Shown piece after piece: positions 7,046 through 14,628 of a DNA stretch of 64,000 nt. The DNA comes from Limnohabitans kasalickyi (GTDB lineage Bacteria > Pseudomonadota > Gammaproteobacteria > Burkholderiales > Burkholderiaceae_C). Position 1 is the stretch's first letter. Every line of letters starts with the position of its first letter. The translations under genes were made by a program, and so were the position numbers. Under the pieces are notes generated by a model. That model was not told the origin of the DNA, did not search any database, and worked only from the letters and a program-made list of their open reading frames with translations. The DNA lies in assembly GCA_965234325.1 (NCBI GenBank), contig OZ248421.1, positions 1 through 64,000 on the forward strand, given 5' to 3'.

Positions 7046-7564
7046 ATGCGTATAAATGAAATAGCAAGTGCTGAAGAACAACTAGCACTGTGGAAATTGA
7101 TAAGTGACAACATTTGGACAGCAGTAAGCCAACAAGCTGAAGCTGAAAGAAGACAACGTGCAGAAAAAGCTGCACAAAGAAAACTCAAACCAAAAATTGG
7201 GGGTAAACGTGGGGGGCGTAAAAGTTTGCCTCCACCCCCACACATTACGCCCCCACCTCCTCCCAAAAAACAACCACCCCCACAAGCTAAAACTGAAGTG
7301 GGTAAGCAACCCACACAACAAATGGGTGGGGGTATGAAGCAGCAACAAGCAAATGCTGCTAACCCCCAACAGCCTAATGCACTACCTACACAGCAAAAAG
7401 CTGTGGGTATGGCACAGCAGCAGCCAAATGCAACCAACCCACAAGCAGCACACTTGCAGCAACCACACGCTACACAGCAACCATTAACGCCACAACAAAT
7501 GCGTCTACAGCGTCAAAATGTGGGTGTTTTGGCGAAAAACAGTGCTGTTACAAAAAGAATGTGA
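7046..7564 (+). CDS. Proline/glutamine-rich protein of unknown function
   Basis: A protein of 172 residues from ATG 7046. An alternative in-frame ATG at 7010 lacks a better site. The N-terminal 50 residues are helical and charged (MRINEIASAEEQLALWKLIS, then more). They are followed by a basic patch, a poly-proline stretch near 65-85 and a long Gln/Pro/Asn/Ala tail. Low-complexity tails of this kind occur in phage and plasmid proteins that bind partners or the membrane. No catalytic motif is seen, and I do not recognise a named family. It lies 42 bp after the preceding gene and is probably co-transcribed. Confidence 0.5.
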   Translation: MRINEIASAEEQLALWKLISDNIWTAVSQQAEAERRQRAEKAAQRKLKPKIGGKRGGRKSLPPPPHITPPPPPKKQPPPQAKTEVGKQPTQQMGGGMKQQQANAANPQQPNALPTQQKAVGMAQQQPNATNPQAAHLQQPHATQQPLTPQQMRLQRQNVGVLAKNSAVTKRM

Positions 7565-7862
7565 ATGGGGACGACAGACTATGCACAAATGGTTAGTAGG
7601 CAGTTTGTATGTTTGGTATACATTGCACAGAAATGGGTTTGCAACCCACAAAAAATTGGGCTGCAGTTTTCGCACGTATAGCTGAAACTTTTGGGGTGGT
7701 GATTTTTTACCTATACCCCCCCCACTTGCAAATACTTGTGGGTGTGGTAAAGTAAAAAACGTGTTAAAAATTCTGTGTTTTTTCTGTAGCACGTTGTGTG
7801 CTACGTATCACAAAATCACGTTGCAACCCGCATAAACATTGGGCTTTTGACGGACTTCTGTT
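7565..7862. repeat. Gene-free element end with direct and inverted repeats
   Basis: No convincing gene is seen in this stretch. It contains an imperfect direct repeat, TTGCAACCCACA...ATTGGGCT at 7639-7662 and TTGCAACCCGCA...ATTGGGCT at 7821-7845. It also has a hairpin TGGGTT-TGC-AACCCA (7634-7648) and a second hairpin GTAGCAC-5-GTGCTAC (7786-7804). The repeats approach the attachment site from the element side, the usual place for integrase arm-type or excisionase sites. This role is inferred from position. Confidence 0.5.
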
Positions 7863-7907
7863 CTGTTAATCCGTAGGTCCCTGGTTCGAGCCCAGGTCGA
7901 GGAGCCA
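7863..7907 (+). other. Attachment site: 3' part of tRNA-Asn(GTT)
   Basis: From CTGTTAATCCGT to GGAGCCA the sequence matches the anticodon loop (GTT), variable loop, T-arm (GGTTCGAGCCC) and acceptor strand with encoded CCA of bacterial tRNA-Asn. No 5' half is present: the element sequence upstream lacks a TCCTCGA acceptor strand. An extra ACGGACTTCTGTT stands where the anticodon stem would begin. This is the displaced native 3' end left by insertion of the element, and it is not a functional tRNA. The intact tRNA should lie at the left end of the element, outside the window. Confidence 0.85.
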
Positions 7908-7910
7908 AAT

Positions 7911-7953
7911 AAAAGCCCTTGCATTCAATTGCAAGGGCTTTTTTCTTTTCTGG
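7911..7953 (+). terminator. Rho-independent terminator of the tRNA-Asn transcription unit
   Basis: A perfect stem AAAAGCCCTTGCA/TGCAAGGGCTTTT with a 6-nt loop is followed by more T residues. It lies four bases after the tRNA CCA, so it is the native terminator of the tRNA gene now separated from its 5' part. Confidence 0.85.
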
Positions 7954-7965
7954 ACAGTTTTCTAT

Positions 7966-8095
7966 CTCCCAACGAGCCAGGGAGCGTCAGACTGCGCTAC
8001 GAAACGTGTCTGGAGGTACGAAGGAATGCCACTAGCCTAAATCAGAGGACCAAGGTTCCGTTACAGTCTGAGGGGGTGCTGTTTTATTTCAGCAG
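7966..8095 (+). promoter_or_regulatory. Structured leader of nhaA, candidate ion-sensing riboswitch
   Basis: The 190-bp leader before nhaA can fold extensively. An 8-bp long-range stem pairs TCAGACTG (7987-7994) with CAGTCTGA (8064-8071), enclosing about 69 nt. Short helices lie inside and around it, including CTCCC/GGGAG (7966-7984), which precedes the main stem. CAGAC/GTCTG (7988-8012) is an alternative partner for the main stem. A further hairpin TGCTG/CAGCA follows near 8077-8094 and could be the expression platform. Riboswitch classes sensing Li+ or Na+ are known upstream of nhaA genes (nhaA-I, nhaA-II, DUF1646). I could not match this leader to a class by eye. Confidence 0.5.
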
Positions 8096-8143
8096 GTTCA
8101 TGCGAAGGTCGGGCCGCCTCGCGGATCTTTTTATGCACAACCT

Positions 8144-9340
8144 ATGGTCAATATCCAAAGCCCTTTATCGGCAACCTTCGAGCGTTTCTTCAATTCGGAG
8201 AAATCCAGTGGAATTCTGATTCTGCTCTGCACCCTTGTTTCACTGGCCATTGCCAACTCGCCTTTCAGCGAACCCTATTTGCATTTCTGGCATCTCCAAA
8301 TTCTTGGCCTTAGTGTTGAGCAATGGGTCAACGATGGCTTGATGGCTATTTTTTTCTTGTTCATCGGCCTTGAACTTGAGCGTGAGTTGTACAGCGGCGA
8401 ACTGTCGGACTTCAGAAATGCCTTGTTACCCATTTTTGCCGCTGCAGGTGGCATTGCACTACCAGCGCTCATTCACTTCGGCTTGAATATGGGCATGCCA
8501 ACTCAGGTTGGCATGGGTATCCCAATGGCTACAGACATTGCATTTGCACTGGGTGTTCTGGCGTTGCTAGGAGGCCGCGTTCCTGTCTCGCTGAAAATTT
8601 TTCTAACAGCTTTAGCGGTCATGGATGATCTGGGCGCGATCATTGTTATTGCCGTGTTTTACACAAAAAGCCTATCAACCGCGCATTTAATGGCTGCCAT
8701 TGGGGTCTTTTTCTTAATGATTTTAATGAACCGCACACTGCGAATCATCGCCCTGCTGCCCTACTTAATTGGTGGAGCAATCATGTGGTACTTGATGTTG
8801 AAATCAGGCGTGCATGCAACGATCGCCGGTGTGATGCTTGCATTTGCAATTCCATACTCAATCAAGCAGGAGGATAGAGAGTCGCCCTCTCACAAGCTTG
8901 AGCATCTTCTTCACAAGCCAATAGCCTTTTTTGTATTGCCGATCTTTGCCTTAGCAAATACTGGAATCGTCATCGGCTCAAGTTGGGCGGAAGATCTAAG
9001 TAGTGCAAACAGCATAGGGATAGTGTCTGGTTTGGTCATTGGCAAACCTTTGGGAATCACACTGCTTGTCTTCATAGCTGTATTGCTCGGGATCTGCCGG
9101 CTTCCATTCGGCATGAATTGGAAGCATGTATTTGGCGCAGGACTGCTGGGTGGCATAGGCTTCACGATGTCAATTTTTATTACCAATCTGGCCTTCACTG
9201 GTGAGGCTGAATTGATCAATGCATCAAAGATTGCCATATTGCTGGCATCTGTGACAGCGGGCAGCATTGGATTTTTGTGGCTTACGCTGTTTGGGGGTAA
9301 CGCCAATTTGTCATCTAAGCAACGCGACCCAGCGCCCTAG
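8144..9340 (+). CDS. nhaA: Na+/H+ antiporter NhaA
   Basis: A product of 398 residues, full length for NhaA. It is an inner-membrane antiporter exchanging cytoplasmic Na+ or Li+ for protons, important in alkaline or salty conditions. The ion-binding pair is present in AVMDDLGAII, matching Asp163/Asp164 of E. coli, and Asp133 is present in MATDIAFALG. About 12 hydrophobic segments span the length. The start at 8144 is weakly supported by ribosome-site sequence, so translation may be controlled by the structured leader just upstream. The C-terminal tail overlaps the remnant of an AraC-type gene on the other strand. Confidence 0.95.
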   Translation: MVNIQSPLSATFERFFNSEKSSGILILLCTLVSLAIANSPFSEPYLHFWHLQILGLSVEQWVNDGLMAIFFLFIGLELERELYSGELSDFRNALLPIFAAAGGIALPALIHFGLNMGMPTQVGMGIPMATDIAFALGVLALLGGRVPVSLKIFLTALAVMDDLGAIIVIAVFYTKSLSTAHLMAAIGVFFLMILMNRTLRIIALLPYLIGGAIMWYLMLKSGVHATIAGVMLAFAIPYSIKQEDRESPSHKLEHLLHKPIAFFVLPIFALANTGIVIGSSWAEDLSSANSIGIVSGLVIGKPLGITLLVFIAVLLGICRLPFGMNWKHVFGAGLLGGIGFTMSIFITNLAFTGEAELINASKIAILLASVTAGSIGFLWLTLFGGNANLSSKQRDPAP

Positions 9341-9455
9341 ATAACGTTGATGGGCTGGAATAACCAGTTCGCGTTGCAATTTGCTTCAGCCCGATACCGG
9401 TGTCAACCAATTGCCGCGCAATAGCTAAGCTCAAGTTTTCTAAATACTTTCCTGG
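9315..9455 (-). pseudogene. Remnant of an AraC-family regulator (C-terminal HTH)
   Basis: On the minus strand a 46-codon open piece reads ...AIARQLVDTGIGLKQIATRT followed by GYSSPSTLSRAL and a stop. This is the second helix-turn-helix of AraC/GlxA-type regulators. It is preceded by an in-frame TGA, and upstream bases continue in another frame (VRTRKLHDDQES), so the gene is broken. It overlaps the last 26 bases of nhaA. It is probably debris from an earlier rearrangement. Confidence 0.55.
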
Positions 9456-9486
9456 TCATCGTGCAGCTTGCGCGTCCTGACCTTGA

Positions 9487-9506
9487 ATGCTAAACTTCAT
9501 TAGCAT
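9487..9506. promoter_or_regulatory. Candidate operator of the HipBA-like pair
   Basis: ATGCTAA and TTAGCAT form 7-bp inverted arms with a 6-bp spacer, 20 bp upstream of the regulator start. Two further copies of AGCCTAAT (9518-9525 and 9532-9539) flank the ATG. HipB-type proteins repress their own operon by binding such inverted repeats. The assignment is by position and symmetry. Confidence 0.5.
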
Positions 9507-9525
9507 TAATGATGAAAAGCCTAAT

Positions 9526-9834
9526 ATGACTAGCCTAATTGACGAGTTGCAAGGCGTTCGCACGCAGTTGGGCATGACTCAAGCGGACTTAGCCCACGCG
9601 GCCGGCGTGAACCGAATGACGGTATCCCGAATCGAGGCCGGTTACGACCCGCGCTTGTCCACGTTGAATGAGCTCATCAGAGCTTTGGGCATGGATGTCT
9701 TGTTGGTCCCCAAGTCGCTCAAGCAGGAAGTCAAAGGCTTCATCCAATCAGGCGGACGTGTCATTGGCCAAGCGCCTGGGATTGACGCGCCAAAATCTGT
9801 CGTGGAATTGTTGGCTGAGCCTTTGCGCAAATGA
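9526..9834 (+). CDS. HipB-like XRE-family antitoxin/regulator
   Basis: A protein of 102 residues from ATG 9526. A helix-turn-helix of the XRE/Cro type covers about residues 8-60, with the sequence LGMTQADLAHAAGVNRMTVS. The tail is short. It precedes and overlaps a HipA-like kinase gene by 4 bp (ATGA), so the two form a toxin-antitoxin-type operon in which this protein binds DNA and probably the kinase. An upstream ATG at 9487 lies inside the inverted repeat and is a less likely start. Confidence 0.8.
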   Translation: MTSLIDELQGVRTQLGMTQADLAHAAGVNRMTVSRIEAGYDPRLSTLNELIRALGMDVLLVPKSLKQEVKGFIQSGGRVIGQAPGIDAPKSVVELLAEPLRK

Positions 9835-11132
9835 GTACCCAAATCAAATACCTGAGGCTGTACCTCCACAAGCCGGATGGTGCCAAAAGGGCCATCGGGT
9901 ACCTTTCTGCGTACGGAGACATCTTGCGGGTGTCATTCGATGACGACTACATCCAAGACGCACAGCGCCCCGCCTTGTCACTCAGCTACCGAGGCGCTAC
10001 AGAGCCGGACACCCGAGCCATCTTGAGCGCCGCACGCGACCGACGCCTGACCAGCAACGATGGACGCTGGCCCGCCTACTTTCAAAACCTGCTGCCCGAA
10101 GGCCACAACCGCGACCGCTTGGCCAAAGAGCGCGGATGCGACAAAGACGATGAGTTCGAATTGCTGGCGGCAGCAGGCCATGACCTGATGGGGGCGATTG
10201 AAGTTGAGCCTGTACCTCGCGACGAGAGCATTCCCCAGAGCGTTCACCATTGGCACGTTGCAATGGGCTTAGACGTTCTAGAGCCTGGCTTTGTTGAGTT
10301 TCCGGTGGAAGACGCGGCAGCCTTGCCTGGCGTGGTGACCAAGTTCTCGGCCATCCAGGAAGGAAGGCGATACGTCGTCAAACGACACGGCAGCGCGGGC
10401 AGCTACATCCTGAAGTTGCCCAGCACCCGCCACCCCGACTTGGCTGAGATTGAAGCCATGGGTTTTGCGCTGTGCAACAGCTTAGGCCTCGATTGCGCAC
10501 ATGCCCAACTCATCTCCCGAGAACAAGCCGAATTGCCAGAGCACATCCAATTTGAGACCTTACTGGCAGTCAAACGTTTTGACCGCACAGATGACGGCCG
10601 GCGCGTGCACATGGAAGAGTTTGCACAGGTGCTCGGCTACACGCCCAAGCAAAAGTACGGAACCGACATGTTGCGAGACTACGGCCAGATGTTGCGCGTG
10701 CTGGACCAGTTCTCCAGCCGCCCGGCACCCGATACAAAGGAATTTCTGCTGCGCTTTGTCACCTACATCTTGATGGGCAACACGGATGCGCACCTGAAGA
10801 ACTGGGCGTTCATTTATCCAGACGGCACAACGCCCTGCCTTGCACCGGTTTACGACCCAGTCAGCGTGTCGAGCTTTTTTGCGGGTGCCTCACCGCAGGA
10901 CTATGCGCTCAACCGGGCGATTGATACCAAGCTGAGTGTCCTGTCTTGGGCGGATGTTGAAGGACTCATGAAAGTAGGTGGTTTACGGCGAACCAGCAAT
11001 TTGCTAAGGCAATGCAAGGCCTTGGTTGCGCAAGCCAAGGCCGACTGGCCCGCCATGCTCAAAGATGCACCACCCGCTATGGCGGCAGAAGTGATGGCGC
11101 GTTTGGGCGGGAAGGTGGTGGTGTGTGGTTAA
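9831..11132 (+). CDS. HipA-like serine/threonine kinase toxin
   Basis: A protein of 433 residues with the HipA fold. The N-terminal subdomain is followed by the ATP-binding strand SAGSYILKLPS, catalytic GNTDAHLKNWAF (Asp and Asn of the HipA active site) and the metal-binding Asp of PVYDPVS. Known HipA enzymes phosphorylate aminoacyl-tRNA synthetases (GltX, TrpS) and cause growth arrest. Members coupled to HipB are toxins, though some family members lack shown toxicity. The gene overlaps its regulator by 4 bp. G+C content is host-like and the catalytic residues are intact. Confidence 0.85.
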   Translation: MSTQIKYLRLYLHKPDGAKRAIGYLSAYGDILRVSFDDDYIQDAQRPALSLSYRGATEPDTRAILSAARDRRLTSNDGRWPAYFQNLLPEGHNRDRLAKERGCDKDDEFELLAAAGHDLMGAIEVEPVPRDESIPQSVHHWHVAMGLDVLEPGFVEFPVEDAAALPGVVTKFSAIQEGRRYVVKRHGSAGSYILKLPSTRHPDLAEIEAMGFALCNSLGLDCAHAQLISREQAELPEHIQFETLLAVKRFDRTDDGRRVHMEEFAQVLGYTPKQKYGTDMLRDYGQMLRVLDQFSSRPAPDTKEFLLRFVTYILMGNTDAHLKNWAFIYPDGTTPCLAPVYDPVSVSSFFAGASPQDYALNRAIDTKLSVLSWADVEGLMKVGGLRRTSNLLRQCKALVAQAKADWPAMLKDAPPAMAAEVMARLGGKVVVCG

Positions 11133-11287
11133 AGAAGATCCGTTGGAAAGGCACAAACCCTGGCAATCAGGAGGCCAAGCACCTGTCAATGGCTTCAATT
11201 AGGCACGACAAAAACTGGGGTTATTCCTATAGAGCGTCGAGTTCCAAACAGCGATAGTCAGTCGGTTCTTGACTCAAAAGTACCCTC

Positions 11288-12931
11288 ATGAAACTCAATT
11301 CCATCAGCCTTCTGGCCCTTGGTGTCATTGGCGCCACAACAGCTTTGGCGCAACCCGCAGAAACCATCCTGACACAGGGCAAGATCATCAGCGCCAACGA
11401 AAAAGAGACTATTTTTCAGGCCTTGGCCATTCGAGATGGAAAGATTGTGGCCCTAGGCAAGTCCACTGAGATGAAATCTTGGCAAGGCCCGAACACGCAA
11501 GTCATCGATTTGAAAGGTAAGACTGTCATTCCAGGGCTGATTGACTCTCACATGCATGCCATTCGTGCAGCCCTCAGTTACAGCACAGAGGTGCATTGGT
11601 TTGGCCTCACTTCTATCGATGCAGCGCTAGGCAAGCTCAAACAAGCTGCAGCGCTAGCTAAACCGGGCGAATGGCTTGTCGTGGCAGGAGGTTGGACCGA
11701 AGAGCAATTCAAAGAGGGACGCCGCCCCACGCAGGAAGAACTGATTCAAGCGGCACCCAACAATCCGGTTTATGTGCAATGGATGTATGAATGGGTCATG
11801 CTGACGCCTGCTGCCTACAAAGTTTTGAACATCCAATCAGAATCTGATTTACCTGGTGGCGGCAAGTTTCAACTTGATGCAAATGGCAAAACCACGGGAG
11901 CAATTGTGGGCGGCATCGTGCCCTTGTTTGACAAATTGCCAAAGCCCACTTTTGATGACAAAGTCACGGGCACACAAAAATTCTTTGGCGAACTCAACCG
12001 CGTGGGCGTCACGGGTGTGATCGATCCGGGCGGTTTCAACATGGCGCCATCCGAATATGCCCCACTCTTCAAAGTGTGGCGCAATAACAAGCTAACTGTC
12101 CGGGTGAATTACAGCTACTTTGCACAAAAGCCGAACAAAGAATTTGATGAGTTCAAGGAGTTGACACAACTTTTGCCCATGAAATTTGGCGATGACATGT
12201 TGCGCTTCAACGGCATTGGCGAACGCGTGACTTTCAGTATGTACAACAACGACAAAGCCACACCCGCAGACCAAGCCAAGTTATACGAAGTGGCACGGTG
12301 GGCCGCTCAAAATGGCTACACGATCACCCAGCATTGGCATGAAAATGCTTCAGTAGCGTCCTTATTAGACGTATTTGAAAAGGTGAATCAAGAGTTCCCC
12401 ATTGCAAAACTTCGCTGGTCTATTGCTCATTTAAACAACGGGACCGAGGCCACCTTCAACCGCATGAAGACCTTGGGTATTGGCTGGGCCATGCAAGACG
12501 CCATGTATTTAGATGGTGACAAAGCACTCCATCGCCATGGCGAAAAGAACCTAGAGCGCATGCCGCCCATCAACACGGCACTCAAAGTGGGCATCCAAGT
12601 TGGTGCTGGCACGGATGCGCATCGCGTTGCCGACTACAACCCCTTCATTGCACTGCGGTGGATGCTAGATGGAAAATCGGCATCTGGCCGAAAGCTCAGG
12701 GGCAATGACGAAATTCCGACGCGTATGCAAGCTTTGAAAATGTACACATCAGGAAGTGCTTGGTTGGCACATGATGAAGCCAAGCGCGGCACGCTGGAGG
12801 TCGGCAAGCTGGCCGATTTGGCGGTGTTGAGCGAGGACTACCTCACCGTACCAATTGAGAAAATGGCCAATATTCATTCAACACTCACCATGGTGGGTGG
12901 AAAAATTGTTCACCAAGAAGTCGGCAAATAA
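11288..12931 (+). CDS. Exported amidohydrolase, YtcJ-like
   Basis: A protein of 547 residues. A signal peptide ends near Ala-Leu-Ala-Gln (residue 22), so it acts in the periplasm. The metal-dependent amidohydrolase (family 3) barrel follows, with PGLIDSHMH near 85-91, histidines in TQHWHENA and IAHLNN, and GTDAHR carrying the metal-binding Asp. The C-terminal GTLEVGKLADLAVL closes the small beta domain typical of the superfamily. Family members hydrolyse N-acyl or cyclic amide bonds, but the substrate cannot be read from sequence. It stands alone, with no pathway genes nearby. Confidence 0.8.
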   Translation: MKLNSISLLALGVIGATTALAQPAETILTQGKIISANEKETIFQALAIRDGKIVALGKSTEMKSWQGPNTQVIDLKGKTVIPGLIDSHMHAIRAALSYSTEVHWFGLTSIDAALGKLKQAAALAKPGEWLVVAGGWTEEQFKEGRRPTQEELIQAAPNNPVYVQWMYEWVMLTPAAYKVLNIQSESDLPGGGKFQLDANGKTTGAIVGGIVPLFDKLPKPTFDDKVTGTQKFFGELNRVGVTGVIDPGGFNMAPSEYAPLFKVWRNNKLTVRVNYSYFAQKPNKEFDEFKELTQLLPMKFGDDMLRFNGIGERVTFSMYNNDKATPADQAKLYEVARWAAQNGYTITQHWHENASVASLLDVFEKVNQEFPIAKLRWSIAHLNNGTEATFNRMKTLGIGWAMQDAMYLDGDKALHRHGEKNLERMPPINTALKVGIQVGAGTDAHRVADYNPFIALRWMLDGKSASGRKLRGNDEIPTRMQALKMYTSGSAWLAHDEAKRGTLEVGKLADLAVLSEDYLTVPIEKMANIHSTLTMVGGKIVHQEVGK

Positions 12932-13006
12932 CACTCAAATTTACCGAGTTGAATTTTTTGCGCGCCCTACTTTCACGCTGAAAAATAATTGAGAGAGGAA
13001 GAAGCT

Positions 13007-13447
13007 GTGCAAGTCAAAACCTTTGTTTCGGTCTTGGCGTTTGTTACTGCTTCGGCACAAGCCGTTGAATGGCAACTCATCTCCACCAGTTCGGATTTGG
13101 AAAAGAAAACCTATTGGTATGTTGACCCAGCTAGCATCGCCATTCAATCGAATGTCGTGCAAGCTCGGCTTCGTACCGTTTGGTCCACCATGCAGTTCGG
13201 GCCCGACCGCATTGGTTATCAGTCCACCACTTACCTGAATTATGTGGATTGCAAGGATCGCACCATTGCGTTTACAGGCAACACCTATTTCCAAGATGTG
13301 GCATCAACAAGTGAGCCCGTTCACCGGCAAGGCGAACTACCACTGAGTGAGCTGAAATTTATTCCTGTCCGACCCGGTTCATCTGGGGAAGTACGGGTGA
13401 ATTACCTGTGCCGTTCGCGCAGCGAATCGTCAAACAGTTTGACTTAA
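13007..13447 (+). CDS. Exported protein resembling surface-adhesin E domain proteins
   Basis: A product of 146 residues starting at GTG 13007, with GAGGAAG 6 bp upstream. A signal peptide runs to about Ala-Gln-Ala. The mature part has the pattern W-x-L-I...Y-W-Y-V-D-P-x-S-I, later a Cys in NYVDCKDR and another near the end (NYLCRS). This pattern resembles small beta-rich proteins of the Adhesin_E/CNP1 type common in Burkholderiales. The function of these is poorly defined. The two cysteines probably form a disulfide. Confidence 0.6.
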   Translation: MQVKTFVSVLAFVTASAQAVEWQLISTSSDLEKKTYWYVDPASIAIQSNVVQARLRTVWSTMQFGPDRIGYQSTTYLNYVDCKDRTIAFTGNTYFQDVASTSEPVHRQGELPLSELKFIPVRPGSSGEVRVNYLCRSRSESSNSLT

Positions 13448-13632
13448 GCCTACTGCTCATCCAATCAAAATCCTGCTGCTTACAGTGCTTTGGAAACGCA
13501 GTATTTGGGTCATGTAGGGTCAGGTCATTATTTACAAATACTCAATGACAGTTGCGTCCCAAGGCGCGCGGGCTTGGAGGGTGTCCTCACTCGCTAAGAT
13601 ATGGCCAAATTCATCAAATGTGAGACTATTCA

Positions 13633-14223
13633 TTGATCTTCCCAACCGATCTTGCCTCGTTCCTTGAGTTGTTGCGACTGCACGGTGATGAAGCCTACGG
13701 ACTGATTTTTGCGTTCGCTTCTTCGCACAGCCTGCTGCTGACGCTTTTTGCTGGCTATGCCTCCAGTTCAGGCGCGCTGGATCTTGGCACCCTCATTGGC
13801 GTCGTCTGGGCAGGCAGTTTTCTGGGGGATGCGTTCCGGTTTTGGATCGGACGTCGTTTCGGCAACCAATGGCTGTCACCCTTTCCACGGCTTCACCGCA
13901 CCAGCGAGATCGTGGTGCGGTTGGTCGATCGCTACTACGTTTGGCTGATTCTGTTTCATCGCTATCCGCACGGCATTCGCGGCGTCGCAGGTTTTGCCTA
14001 CGGCATGTCTCAGCTATCTTGGCCGACCTTCATGGCGTTCAATTTCGTCGCTGCTGGACTTTGGTCAGGTGCCATCATTTCGGCTGGTCATGCGTTTGGC
14101 CAAGTTTCGGAAAAGCTGATGAGCGATGCTTTCTCGGGCCTTGGCATGGTCATGCTGCTTGTTTTCCTCGTGCTGTCGTGGGTTCTGAGCAAAAAACTAG
14201 AACGCGTTGCCGAGCAAAGTTAG
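13633..14223 (+). CDS. DedA/VTT-family inner-membrane protein
   Basis: A protein of 196 residues from a TTG start; the ATG at 13618 is followed at once by a stop. Family features are re-entrant and transmembrane segments, GSFLGDAFRFWIGRRFG near residues 60-76, and the conserved Arg/Gly patch HRYPHGIRGVAGFAYGMS. DedA proteins are proton-dependent lipid scramblases or transporters involved in recycling of undecaprenyl phosphate and envelope homeostasis. No operon partner is evident: the next genes are on the opposite strand and convergent. Confidence 0.75.
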   Translation: MIFPTDLASFLELLRLHGDEAYGLIFAFASSHSLLLTLFAGYASSSGALDLGTLIGVVWAGSFLGDAFRFWIGRRFGNQWLSPFPRLHRTSEIVVRLVDRYYVWLILFHRYPHGIRGVAGFAYGMSQLSWPTFMAFNFVAAGLWSGAIISAGHAFGQVSEKLMSDAFSGLGMVMLLVFLVLSWVLSKKLERVAEQS

Positions 14224-14228
14224 GCTAA

Positions 14229-14627
14229 TCACTGAGGGCTCTGCGCTCTAACAGCACCAGGTTGTTGTACCAACAAATCCGCCACCACTTTCAAAAATTC
14301 TTTGTAGCGAATAGGCTTGGCGATGTAGGCGTCGCAGCCAGCTGCCCGTATTTTTTCTTGGTCCCCGCGCATGGCAAAAGCGGTCAACGCCAAGATCTTG
14401 ATAGGCTGTGTTGCAGCGTCGGCCTTCAGTAAGCGCGTGGCTGCCAGACCGTCCATTCCCGGCAATTGCACGTCCATCAAGATCAAAGCGGGCAAGCGCT
14501 GGCGGGCGATACGAATACCTTCCTCGGCGTCGGACGCTTGGAGCACGTCGTAGCCTTCTTTTTCGAGCAGGAACACTGCAAGCTTCATGTTCGAAGGGTT
14601 GTCCTCAATGACCAAAATGGACCCCAT
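14229..14627 (-). CDS. Single-domain response regulator
   Basis: A product of 132 residues consisting of one receiver domain: acidic pocket IEDNPSN, phosphorylation Asp in LILMDVQLPGMDG, conserved Thr/Lys in LALTAFAM and YIAKPI. It has no output domain, as in DivK/CheY-like relays. The start at 14627 is one base after the kinase gene stop, so it is co-translated with the hybrid kinase. It may relay phosphate between the kinase and another partner. Confidence 0.85.
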   Translation of the reverse strand: MGSILVIEDNPSNMKLAVFLLEKEGYDVLQASDAEEGIRIARQRLPALILMDVQLPGMDGLAATRLLKADAATQPIKILALTAFAMRGDQEKIRAAGCDAYIAKPIRYKEFLKVVADLLVQQPGAVRAQSPQ

Positions 14628-14628
14628 A

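Larger units (their letters stand above)
179..7907. mobile_element. Integrated element at the 3' end of tRNA-Asn
   Basis: The segment between the IS end and a 3' tRNA-Asn fragment differs from the chromosome in base composition and codon use. It encodes a tyrosine recombinase, a probable HUH replication protein, an H-NS-like protein, a TGT/DpdA-like protein and several unknowns. No structural phage, terminase or conjugation genes are visible, so it looks like a small plasmid, a phage satellite or a defective remnant. Reading the whole stretch, I found no GATC, CATG or GTAC and none of the four G/C-only 4-base palindromes GGCC, CCGG, GCGC and CGCG. All of these except CGCG (not checked) occur by 8127. 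The left attachment site, with the presumed intact tRNA-Asn, is outside the window or was displaced by the IS. Confidence 0.8.

Noticed and set aside
7000..7437. Minus-strand frame of 145 residues, very rich in Cys and Gly
   Set aside because: It is the reverse of the proline/glutamine-rich gene; low-complexity composition generates the open frame.
7846..7907. Complete tRNA gene
   Set aside because: No 5' acceptor strand or D-arm precedes the fragment, and the anticodon stem is interrupted by extra bases.
9668..9943. Second-frame protein overlapping hipB and hipA
   Set aside because: It lies across two well-supported genes in another frame and has no recognisable domain.
13448..13632. Small gene or mobile remnant (GGGTCAGGTCATTATTTAC)
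   Set aside because: No sustained open frame or terminal repeats; resemblance to REP-associated sequence is too weak to claim.
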